Shown piece by piece: positions 27,490-38,800 of a DNA stretch of 64,000 nucleotides (positions are counted from its first letter, which is position 1; each line of letters starts with the position of its first letter). Origin of the DNA: Acanthochromis polyacanthus (Eukaryota > Chordata > Actinopteri > Pomacentridae); NCBI RefSeq assembly GCF_021347895.1, contig NC_067115.1, positions 7,898,064 through 7,962,063 of the forward strand, read 5' to 3'. A model generated the notes under the pieces. The model was not told where the DNA came from. It saw nothing but the letters and a program-made list of their open reading frames with translations, and made no database searches. The position numbers and the translations under genes are program-made.

Positions 27490-28156
27490 AGTTTAGACTT
27501 GCAATAATCTGCTTGAGGTGTCGTTCTGGAAATATTAGCTGGATCTTACAGGAGAGTCTGGGTATTCAGAGAGACAGAATGTAGCTGCCAGCAGTTTAAC
27601 TCATTCCTACCCACAAACCTCCCACACAGCTGCACACAGTGTCCAATAAACAAACAGAAATTCCCACATTTTCCTGCCATGCTTACATGCACAATTTACA
27701 GAAGTTTCAACATGTTAGAGGACATATTTGTGCAAACATGTGAACTATATCACACAGTTTTGTTTTTTTATATATAAAGCTTAATCACTATGCTGCAGAC
27801 ATTGCCCCTTGCAGACATGCTATCAATCCCCTAATTTTGTTTTTTAAATGCATTCTTGTAATTAATCATTCATTATAACTTCCCAGTTGTCCCATGAGGG
27901 ATCAGTGAAGTTTCGCGTATTTTAAAAGTAATTTTCAAACAATACTTTGTGGTTAAAATAATTCTCTAAACACATTTTTGCTATACTTCCATTTCCATTC
28001 TCACTGCTTAATAAATTTCACCCACAGGCTGCTGTTATTGTAGCTATTACTGTAATTTTCTGCCTTTTAATTGCTGAATCTCAATAAATGCACAGGTGGA
28101 CCAGCAGCAAGCATGAATCATACAAACATACATTTGCAGGTGTTTTTTTAAAGCAG
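27490..28156. repeat. Duplicated ~670-bp segment, copy 2
   Basis: Second copy of 26123-26797. After AAGCAG the sequence continues TTTTTAAGCTGATAAACTC, presumably the original flank. 28157-29042 contains no recognisable gene. Confidence 0.95.
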
Positions 28157-29042
28157 TTTTTAAGCTGATAAACTCAATTTTCACTTTACCTTTTAGATCA
28201 TTTGTACAAAAACAATCCTTCCCCTTCTCATCTCCCCCAGCGGAGACACAGAAATGAAGAAAACGAGGAGCTCCAGGTGCTGGAGGATCACAACGTGCAG
28301 CTACCTGATACTTACTTGCACCCGGAGCGTTTATGAATTGGCGTCAGTCGACAAGTTCCAACAGAGTTAGAGGGGTAGTTACTTCAACCCATGACAGGCT
28401 TCCTGGTTAGACATACAGGAAAAATAGCCCCAGGCCCAGTGAATGAAGGGGAATATATCACATTGGTATTAGGATCGTAAATGGGCTTTGGATTTGTGTT
28501 TCATCACTGTAGTACTAATTAGTTTTGTTTGTTGCTGTCATTAAAAGCCATTAAAAGCTCTGGGAGGCCAATCTATTCAAATAATGTGAGGAAAAATGTT
28601 GAATTCAGTGAAAGGAAAACTTTTCCAGACTTTTATTCTTGTAAAAATCAACAAACACAAGCAGACTGTTGGAATTATAGAGCTTGTGTGAAGCAATTTC
28701 TTTAAATACATCATAAAAACAGTTCTCCTTTGTGTAAGTTGGTGTTGTGCTTACATGCTTTGGGTCTTAGAGTTTCAGTGAAGCCTGACTCGCACACTGA
28801 ACTTTCCCACAACACTTTGTATTCAAGCTCAGTGCAGCAGAAACATGCTTTATCTACAACATGTGGAGATTTCCATTGGCTCAAGCAATTTTATGTTCAC
28901 TTATTTTGTCCTTTTCTGCATAATATAGAGACATTAACTTTATATAAAGACAGAAAATTCATCACAACTTCCACCTACTGTACAAAAGTGAAACCAAATA
29001 CTATCAAGGCTTTGTGGGGATTTTGTCTTAGTGGTCAAACTA

Positions 29043-30445
29043 TAGGCAAAGCAAGGCAAGGCAAATTTATTTATATAGCACATTTCAACAATGAGACGAT
29101 TCAAAGTGCTTTACAAAGACATTAACACAGAAGATGACAATTATTATAAGAAAAACAAAAGAAAACATTTATGAAATCATTTAAAAAAATGTCAGAACAG
29201 TAAAAAGATCAAAAACAGAAGTCAGAAAACAAGGGCTGTTTAAAATAACTGTCATAAAATAAGAGTTAAAATAACAGTTAAAAGTAACTGATTTAAAATA
29301 ATTTAATCAAAAGCAGCTGAGAACAGGTACGTCTTCAGAATGGATTTAAATGTGCTGAGAGTTTCAGCTGATCTACAGTTTTCTGGGAGTTTGTTCCATA
29401 TATATGGGGCATAGAAGCTGAATACAGCTTCTCCGTGTTTGTTTTTTACTCTAGGAACTACTAGAAGACCTGATCCAGATGACCTGAGTGGTCTGGGTGG
29501 TTCGTACTGAGTCAGGAGGTCCCTGATGTATTTTGGTCCTAGACCATTTAAAGCTTTGTAGACCAGCAGGACTTTAAAATCTACCCTCTGAGTGACAGGA
29601 AGCCAGTGTAAAGACTTTAAAACTGGAGTGATATGATCTCTTTTCTTGGTTTTAGTGAGGACTCGAGCAACAGATTTTTGAATCTGCTGCAGTTGTTTGA
29701 GTGTTTTTTTAGGTAGACCTGGGAAGATACTGTTACAGTAATCAAGCCGACTGAAAATAAATGCATGGACTAGCTTTTCCAGGTCCTGCTGAGACATCAG
29801 CCCTTTAATTCTTGAGATTTTTTAAGTGATAGTAAGCCGACTTTGTAACTGCTTTAATGTGTTTTCCAAAGCTGACTTCTGAGTCCATCACCACACCCAG
29901 ATCTCTGGCCTGGTCTCCAGTTTTTAACTGTAGAGACTGAAGCTCTAGGCTCACTTTTATTCGCCCTTTCTTGGCTCCAAAAACCATTACCTCAGTTTTG
30001 TCTTTATTTAACTGAAGAAAGTTCTGACACAGCCACTCATTTATCTGTTCAATACACTTTTCCAGCACCTGTATAGGACCATGGTCTCCTGGGGACATTG
30101 TAATGTAGATCTGCGTGTCATCTGCATAGCTATGGTAACTTACATTATTATTTTCAATAATCTGAACCGGTGGGAGCATATAGATGTTAAACAGAAGAGG
30201 CCCCAGAATGGAACCTTGGGGAATTCCACATGTAATTACTGTCTGCTCAGATGTGAAGTTACCTATAGACACAAAGTAATTCCTATTCTTTAGGTAAGAT
30301 TTGAACCAGTTGAGTACTGTGCTGGATAGTCCCATTCAGTTCTCCAGTCGGTTAAGTAGTATATTGTGGTCGACCGTGTCAAACGCAGCACTCCGATCCA
30401 GCAGGACTAGAACCGACATCCTGCTGCTGTCTGTATTTAAGCGGA
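29043..30445 (-). mobile_element. Rex1/L2-like (CR1-group) LINE, 5'-truncated
   Basis: Minus-strand frames 30335-29805 and 29797-29303 carry the C-terminal half of a reverse transcriptase: CGIPQGSILGPLLFNIYM, HSYADDTQIY (catalytic), LQLNKDKTEVM, then FSRLDYCNSIFPGLP, HWLPVTQRVDFK, LLVYKALNGLGPKYI and WNKLPENCRSA. One stop or shift separates the two frames near 29800. The 3' UTR runs to about 29043 with the typical tail (complement of GGCAAATTTATTTATATAGC). No endonuclease is present. Clade assignment between Rex1 and L2/CR1 is from memory of motifs. The fragment at 26796-26889 belongs to the same family. Confidence 0.88.
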
Positions 30446-31826
30446 TGTTTGAAGACTTAAATCAATAACTGATGACAGATGTGTGATTTTTCATGTTTGT
30501 TTCTTTTATTTCCTCAAACACGTCTGAAACCATTTTTAATACAACGTGAATGAGGAGGGAATATTCACACAGGTGTCTGAAAAATATCCTCCCAGAGCTG
30601 TTTTTAAAAGATCTATCTGATTATATTCTATATTTCTGTCAAAGTAAGCACATTATAGCTGTTTCAGTGTGCAGGTGCGGAACTCTTCTTTTCTTTCTTC
30701 TGTCACATTTTTCTTCGCTGTGGCTTCATTTTCACTGCAGTATTAAGTCCCACACCTCTATGGAAACAGAACAATCATGAAGAATGAGAAAGAGCTCATT
30801 CAGAATCACAGAAATAATAAAAAAAATGACTCCTCATACTATAGATACTTTGAAACTTACATTTTTATTTACCCGTTCTCTGCTCTGCTCTACATAGCCT
30901 GCAAGTTTGAAGTCAGTTCATGTCCTTATGTGGAATTTCTTCATTAATGTTGTTTCACGTGTTCATGTGTGAGTCAAGAACCAACATGAAGTTCTCTTTC
31001 AGGGGAATTTAGTTGCAGATTTGGCTTGTTTTCAACATCTCATCTTCTAGATGCTTAGTTGTGTGGAGTTCTGACATGTTCTGACATGATTCAGGGTGTT
31101 GATTTTATGCTTTTTGTGTCAAACGTGATAATAGATAGTGGAAACTTTTGTCTTTTATTCTGCACAAAAAACATTTCATCCAGACAGGCTTGATTTGTAA
31201 CCTGGCACAGAGTCAGTCTGTCTTCTTATTTTATGCTTCACAATAAAAAAACTATTTTAATATTTGGGCCTTTTAAACATATCGCAGGAATCTCTTTGAC
31301 CTTGGTTGTTCCTCTGTTTGTTTATAAGCTGTACTGCATTTTACTGACTTCTGTTTCTATTATTCCTTTGTCAAATTTTTTATCATGTCAGATGATTACA
31401 GGCTACGCAGCAGAAACACCTGTGTTCATTTTTCAGCAGGGTGTCTCTTATAAACTGCCACCTGAATTTACATATGTGCCAATATGTATGTTATGTTGTT
31501 TTGTACGTGAATTGCATGTACAGTATACACACAGATGCTCTGACACAAATGAAGTTCCTATCAGAAAAATAAAGTTCTTTTAATTGAATTGAATTTTGCA
31601 TATATATCCAGTCATATGTCTTCATGTTTTATACATAAAACATACATATACATGACATAAATATGAAAATATGTTTATTATGAGCTTATATGTATTTCTA
31701 TTAGCATATATGTAAATGTATATATTTATTTTAAAAAACAATCATTAATAAACATCTTACAGTGTCCTTCCTATTTTCATAGTTTTTCTAATTAATATAA
31801 CTTTGAACAACAAAAACCTTACTAAA
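30446..31826. other. Gene-free; dispersed repeat piece and a LINE-like tail
   Basis: 30690-30920 carries words of the unnamed dispersed repeat (CACTGCAGTATTAAGTCC, CCTCTATGGAAACAGAACAA, TACATAGCCTGCAAG). At 31565-31600, AATAAAGTTCTTTTAATTGA resembles a LINE 3' tail. The rest is AT-rich. No gene seen. Confidence 0.45.
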
Positions 31827-31828
31827 TA

Positions 31829-32504
31829 TACTGACAGTCAATGGAAACTTTGAGGTAGAAATGTACCCAGAATTCTACTTGTAGGGAGGTTGTAATTATT
31901 CATTGTGGATTTACTGATGATCTAGTGCCCTGGTAGTTGAGATAATGATGAGTTGTCATTTTGTCATGATTCATTGCACATGGGTTGGTCACTTTGCAAA
32001 AGTGAACCAAATACACACCAAGCAATACTCAGTGAGTATCTGCACAATTTGAGAATGGGTTTTGAAGGCCTATATAAAGGCCCAAAAAAGGCCACCATTG
32101 TTAGTCCAGTGAACAGCATCATACCGCGTCTATCACATGAACGTCGTCTCCGGGCACTGGGTATGGTGGAGGCCGGTTTGAGCTACAGTGATGTAGCCAG
32201 GCGTATGGGCTGTTCCCAACCCACAATCAGAAGCCTGGTCCAAAGCATGCGCCGACGGATTGCTGCCTGCATCCAAGCAAATGGAGGCCATACTCGGTAT
32301 TGACTGTTGTGACTTTGTGTTTGGCAGGTGCCGTTTTCTTTTGTGAAATTCTTTATTTTGAAATCATCCTTGAAACTTTAGATTTTTGTTTCTGTATGCC
32401 AATATGCTAAACAAATGATTCATATTAAGAAAATCCAGTTTCGGGCTTCAAAATAAAAATTATGTTGAAAAATATGGTCTCAAAGTTTCTATTGACTGTC
32501 AGTG
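31829..32504 (+). mobile_element. Tc1-like element, internally deleted (676 bp)
   Basis: Inverted termini TACTGACAGTCAATGGAAAC and its counterpart GTTTCTATTGACTGTCAGTG, flanked by TA at 31827-31828 and 32505-32506. One frame (31953-32303) contains the first transposase helix-turn-helix (LSHERRLRALGMVEAGLSYS then DVARRMGCSQPTIRSLVQ). It jumps directly to the C-terminal end (MRRRIAACIQANGGHT) without any DDE catalytic segment. The join looks like a clean internal deletion. A different family from the Tc1 copies at 1-935 and 24320-25888. Confidence 0.9.
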
Positions 32505-32957
32505 TACATAAATATCCAGCTTTTTTTTTTAAAAAAATCTTTACAATTTCAATTTAAAAAAAGAAAATATCTATTTCTATGTATGTCGGTCATTTTACAA
32601 ATATAGATTCACGTTTTACATGTAAAACATACATATGTATTATTTACACATGTAAGAAACAGTCACAGTTACATTTTTACAGTGTCCCAGTATTTTTTGG
32701 GGTTTGGTTTTTGTTTCGAATCAAAAGAAAATGCAGCTTGATTGCATTGTCTCTTTTGCATATAAAATATAAACGTACACAAATAAAATGAACAGAAACC
32801 ACAAGCAAATTTTAAAACATGAAGTACATTTCTTGGCCACGCCCCGGAGGTTTTGGGTAGTACTTCCGGGTTAACTGTCATGGAGGCGACCTTTACGCAG
32901 TCACGAAGTAAATAATTTTATGTAAATATATAAAACAGGCCGTTTTTCAGAGCAGCC

Positions 32958-34518
32958 ATGAAGTTAAGCGAGGCGATAAAGTGGAACACACGAGTTTCTG
33001 CTGTCTACGCTATTGGCATCTGGAGCATGATCGGATCTTACGCATATTTCAGATACACGGGGAAATATAAGGACTTCACAGGTGAGTAACATGGACTGTA
33101 GCACACAAATTGTTCACATAGAAGTAAATAAAATTGGCCGAATTGATTATCAACAGTGTTTTTTGTTATATCGTTGAACATGCTGGCATTTGTCTCTGAA
33201 TTTCTTTGGTACTGAAGAAAATTTAAAAACAGAAGAATTCTCAGGCGAGTTCTGAGCTGCTCCTCTGCCTCGTTTTTAGCCTCTATTTGTTTAAAATTTG
33301 AAAAGTTAAGTCTGCCAACTTTTGCTATTTACTACTCAGAGGCTTAATTATACGATCTTAATGTACAGTTCAATTCCTGATTCTAATTTTGAGACTGTTC
33401 TTTTCATAATTACAAGAAGATGCACAACAGAGTAACTGGGCAGGAAGTAGAATCACTCAGAACTTGCCTGAGAATCCCTTGATTTATTGGATTTCTTCAG
33501 CGTCAAAGACATTCAATATTAGTTGTTAGTACATCCACTGGTGAACAGCGAAAAGATTTGTTCATAGCTAAATATATGAAACAACTTTATACTTTTCTAT
33601 ACTTATCTCTAATTTACATCTCTTCTTTTAACAAGATATTATCCAAACTGTTTTGAGAGACTAAAACACTCTCATCGATATCTAACTTCTTCTCTCTATT
33701 ACATTAAATCAAGTCACAACTTATCAATAATTATCCACAGTTTTAGAAAATGGTGTATGCAGTATTAGCATCAGCATGTTGATGTTATAGTTATTAATGG
33801 ATTAATGCTTTTCATACTGAACCAGGTGGTCAAACATGACCTGTAATATACATTTATGTTGTATATGCTCCTATTTCTGCTTTTCCATTTGATTTTATTA
33901 TTATTGATCATATTATTATTGTTGTTGTTGCTTTAGTGTGACAACAATCCAATAATTTGATATATTGCAGTAATACACAACGCCAAAATAAAGTTTACTT
34001 TTGCACTCCGAATGTCGCAATATGAATTCCTCTTATTATTTTTTATTTTTTAATTTATTATTGTTACTAGTAGTAGTATGACATATTTAATAATGCTACA
34101 ACAACCCACAAACTTCTATTTGATGTTAGCACAGTGTAAAATATTATTGCCACTATTAATTGTTATTTAGAAACTTTACCTGTATTTGTTAGAAGTAAAC
34201 TCAGCATTCTCTTTAAATGCTGCAATGCAGTAAACTCGTTCTCATTTGTTTATTCTGTGGTAACTTTTGCAGCTGTTCTATATTTCCTGAACTCAGTTCA
34301 CTCAGACATGGTATCCATCACAGTAACTAAATTATTGTTTATATTTTTCATACAACTTAGTGACAAAAGAAGAGGAGGAGGAAGAGACTCCAAACCGGGT
34401 TGTTTATGAGACCGCTCACTCCAGAACCGTCATCGTGTACAAGGAAGGCTTTGTCCCGTACACCACGAGGATCTACAACTTGTACAAATACTTGACCGGT
34501 GAATCTGGTGACAAGTAG
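32958..34518 (+). CDS. smim26: Small integral membrane protein 26, mitochondrial microprotein
   Basis: Two exons, 32958-33081 and 34361-34518, joined in a split Val codon, for about 93 aa. Exon 1 reads MKLSEAIKWNTRVSAVYAIG, then IWSMIGSYAYFRYTGKY: a short basic start and one membrane span (about residues 14-33). Exon 2 starts with an acidic run (TKEEEEEE) and ends in the conserved block VIVYKEGFVPYTTRIYNLYK then YLTG. Human SMIM26 shows the same layout (WSVLGSLLYY and VVTYKEDFVPNTEKILNYWK). The family sits in mitochondrial membranes and is reported to work with AGK and SLC25A11. It is the next gene upstream of dtd1 in the same orientation, as in human. Start chosen as the only ATG before the span. 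Splice sites are GTGAGT and TTAG. Confidence 0.92.
33082..34360 (+). other. smim26 intron
   Basis: A 1.28-kb AT-rich intron with canonical ends. No repeat family or internal gene recognised. Confidence 0.85.
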
Positions 34519-34759
34519 CTGCAGAGGACACTGTCGAGTAAATCTGGATTTATTTGTGTGAGGACATGATTGTAATTTATGAATGAAACCGCGGAGACGT
34601 CTCCACACATCCTGGTCTGAAGGAGCTGCTGTTGTGTTGAATGGAAGTGGATTGCAGAAATGTAATTATTAATATTAAACTGTTAGCAGTGACCTGTTAG
34701 CACTGATGTTCATGTCAGCCAAAGTGTTATCAAGTTGCTCCAAATGCTGATGTTGTTTA

Positions 34760-34765
34760 AATAAA
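34760..34765 (+). promoter_or_regulatory. smim26: smim26 polyadenylation signal
   Basis: AATAAA about 240 nt after the stop, followed within 20-30 nt by a T-rich stretch and then TTGTGTC. A 3' end near 34785 is likely. 34790-35690 is intergenic with nothing recognisable. Confidence 0.7.
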
Positions 34766-35689
34766 TCTTTCTTTTCCAGTTGTGTCAACAAGCTTCTTTT
34801 TCCCCTTTTTCTCTGAAGATCACAGGCATCACTAATACTGTAATACCTGTAGTAGCTCATCTTAATGTTGTGATTTGCACCTCAGCTTTTCTTAATGTGA
34901 CAAAATATCTTCTGAGACAAAAACTAAATAAGACAAATGCCTTTTAGTAGAAAGTTGCTGTTTCTTGACGGATTTGTTAGTGTGTTTCGGTCATTGTTTT
35001 GCTGAAAAGTCAATCTCAGGTTCAGCTTTCAGACACATGCCTCATATTGTCTTTAAGCATTCTTTGATACGATGCAAAATTCATAGTTAAATCAATGGTT
35101 GCATCTAAACAAGAACAACTGCAGATTGGATTGGAATGACAGTTTTTGGGTTCTTGAAGTCTCTTTTTGCATCTCTGCTCTTGGGCCGAATTTGCTGGTA
35201 CTGGACAAACCTGTCGCACCCTTTTTTCCAAGGCCTGAGAGAGTTCTTTAAAAGTGGGAGATGATGACCCTTCAACAGCAGAAAGAGCAGCAGGACATGG
35301 GAGGTTTAAGAAAGTCAGGTTCAAGCTGAACAGATTCTAATCACTAGAATTCTAATCAAATGAAGTTGAATGTGCTGTAAACAATAGATGTGCTTGCTTT
35401 TTCAAAATGACTGATCCGTTTTTTGATTTATTTAAATTCTAAAAATTCCGCTAAATGTCAGTATCCCCAAGTTACTAATATTTAGCAAATACAATTAGTC
35501 AACTCCTAGTTTTTAATATGTTATTTCCAGGTTCATATTTATGTCAGTCAACCTCCATTTATACGTTTACAAGTAATTAAATCATTATGTTATATCTTTG
35601 ATTTTCTGCATTTTGAACGAATTCCCTTGCTAAATGCAGTTCAGTATAGCGAGTATGGGTTTTAAAAAAGGGCCTTTTGACCGTTCACA

Positions 35690-35809
35690 GCTCCTGTAGA
35701 AGCTGAGCTTGCGCGTTCCCGGCTCCGGCCACAAGAGGGCGACGTCGGCTCGTCCACGCTGCGAGTGCCCGGAAGTTGTGACAGCGTGCTCCGCCAAACA
35801 ACCACAACA
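35690..35809 (+). promoter_or_regulatory. dtd1: dtd1 proximal promoter / 5' UTR
   Basis: A locally GC- and CpG-rich stretch (CGTTCCCGGCTCCGGCC, GAGGGCGACGTCGGCTCG, CCGGAAG) in AT-rich surroundings, ending at the initiator. TGACGTCA-like and Ets-like (CCGGAAGT) words fit a TATA-less housekeeping promoter. The transcription start cannot be placed. Confidence 0.45.
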
Positions 35810-38800
35810 ATGAAAGCCATCGTTCAGAGGGTCACCAAGGCCAGCGTGACAGGTAAGATGTTACCCGGGACACGCTGGCACGGTTTTAAAGTGGAGCTAA
35901 ACCGAGGCTAAGAGCTAACGGCCGCTAACTGCACGTGCTAACTGAGCTAGCTGGGTTAGCATTAGCATGAATGAGGCGCAAGACAGACGGGTCTCCGAGC
36001 TAAACTGAGCCGGTTACAACGCTGCTAACTGGCTGCTGAAGCTTTGAAGGAACCCGTGGAGGTTATTTCACCACATTAATACTGCGATAGTCCGATGTAG
36101 TGAGAGATGGGTGACCGGAACGACCGCCAGCTGCTGTCGGCGAACATTGGTGGCATTCAGCCGGTCACCTGTCAGGCTGTGCTGCTTCTAACTGGAGACA
36201 ACAACAGCAGCAGCAGCCAAGTGTTTTAACGTTTGACCAAATCCATCTCCCGTCACTCTGTAACCAAATTTTATCTTTCATAACAGCATTTCTCCCAGTC
36301 GACTCTATATTCTTGAAGTGAGACACTTCAGACAAAACGTGCTTTTTAACTGCACTAGTAAAATTTCAAGATAATTTTGGTTCTTTAACTTCTGTCACAC
36401 TAGTGGACAGAAAACATCCCAAAAAACATTCAGACGTTTGCTTTACTGCACTATGTCTATTTTCTGTGCCAGATTTTAAATGCAATACATATACTTAAAG
36501 GCACTGACCTGAAATTAGTTTTTTTGCTCACACTTTACACAAGAAATTTTCTCTTCTTCGGCTCTTATGTGCACCAAACCTTCCAGTTTCACTCCTGTCT
36601 GTGATCTTTTTTTTTTATTTTGCGAAGGAGTTTGTTCATTTATCAGTCAGAAGCTGATTTACACAACATTTTATTCCTACTTCCTTGCATTTTAAAGAGC
36701 GATAAAGCGACATTCAAAATTCATTCTGTGTTGACTAAATGAAAAAAAAAGAAATCTGCAGGGCACTGAATGAAATTGACTCTTTGATTTTTAAATAAAT
36801 TAAATATACAATGAGAAAGAGAAAAAGGTAAATCAGAGATGTATGAATATGAATTTTAATCAAATTAAAACAAAAAAAGAGCAAGAAGAACAATTTCAGA
36901 ACTGTGTAAGGATAACCGAAGAGGAATTGGAAAAGTTATGTGAGACACAAGAGAAACCTTCAAGGTCAGTTTTATGTAGAGTTTTGTTGGTAAAACCTCG
37001 TGAGATATTTCATTATCTCTGCTCCAAGGAGACATTGTGCGTCTTCTGAGGCACGTCACTGTCATATATTCTGCCCATTAATTTTTTTCTGACAGGGGGT
37101 TCGTAAGATTTTATAAAACGTATTCTGTCTGGACATTTTGTTTAAACTACAGCCCTTGTACCCATTAAACTGCCACAGATAAGCTACTTTTAATGCAGGA
37201 TATTTACTGTGTGTTTTAAGTACCTACTTTTGTATATTTATTATTAGAATAAAGCTACATAGTAGAAAAATATTCCCAAAAGGGAGGTTGTATCTGTCCA
37301 AGTTATTGTTACACATGATTGTGTTAATATTGCAGTTTGTCCATCAAAATATTGCACAAAAGTTTAATATTAGCCAGTGACAGCTTTGGGATTAAAACTG
37401 GATTTTAGTTTGCAAAATCAGCAGAAGCATCTGAACAGAACAAGACGAAACTCTTGCAGTGGGCTAAAAAGTCCTGTTTCCTGCTGAGTCCCAGCTACAG
37501 ATCAGCAGCAGTGACAGAGCGGTGTGTATGTTCAGTATGTTTGTGAAGGAGGATTGACACTGCAGCAGGATAAGAACACAATCACACCTCAAAGCTGTGA
37601 AGATGAACACGAATAAGTAAATTGCCGTCATTAGTCCTTGAAAGGGTCTGAAGTGTGACTCATCTGTCGTCTTGTGTTTTCCTGCAGTGGGAGAGGAGCA
37701 GATCAGTTCCATAGGACGTGGACTGTGTGTGCTCCTCGGGATTTCAGTGGAGGACACCCAGAAGGATGCTGACTACATGTGAGTGTTGAAACTGCACTCT
37801 GACTTCATTGTAACCAAGTACATGTACTCAAATGCTGTTTAGAAGTACATGTTTAAGGTTTGAAATTACCCATTATACTTAAGGAAAATAAAATACTTCA
37901 TTACAATTTATTTGACAGATGTAGTTTCTGGTTAGTTTAGAAATTAAGATTTTACGACAAGATGAAACTTTATTAATCCCAAAGGAAATTCTTGCACCAG
38001 ATATTGCTCAGAAAAAATGAAGTGACATCACATAAGAAGTACAGTGCCTGCAAAGTAGAAACGCAATAAGATATAAGTATGAAATAAAATAAGGCTAGAT
38101 TAAAATGGAAATTATACTGAGGTAATAAGTTATGTCACACATAATAATGGAATGAAATATTGCACCTGAAAACTTAAATAAAAACTAAATATCACACATG
38201 AAAATGAAATGTACACATGACGCTAAACTATTACACCTGAGGCATGAGAATATGATATATTGTACATGAAATTAAATGCAGCATAAATGGTACTCTATGT
38301 GTCTGGATTTACTTTAAAAACTGACTTTGCGTTTTCAGAGTACGTAAGATCCTGAACCTGCGGCTGTTTGAGGACGAGAACGGCCGAGCGTGGACCAAAA
38401 GTGTCATGGACCGGGACTTTGAGGTTCTGTGTGTGAGCCAGTTCACTCTGCACTGCGTCCTGAAGGGCAACAAGCCGGACTTCCACCTGGCCATGCCTGC
38501 AGAACTCTCCCAGCCCTTCTACAACAGCATCCTGGAGAACATGAGGAGCACCTACAAGCCAGAGCTCATCAAGGGTGGGTGAAATGATCAACTATAGTGT
38601 AATAGCAATTTCAGCCAACCCCTTTAGTTTGCTGCTTTACTATTACTGATGGCTGAGTTGGATTTGTGTCTTGATACGTGCAGATAAAGGTGAGTAGAAA
38701 TGGATCCAGTTCTTCCCAGTGACTATGTATTGCTTGAATGAATGTACAGATAAGTTGAAAAATAAAATGACAAGGCATTAAACTAAAAAGTCTATTAAGA

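Noticed and set aside
32669..32881. 70-codon minus-strand open frame upstream of smim26
   Set aside because: AT-rich, no domain, overlaps the probable smim26 promoter and 5' UTR.
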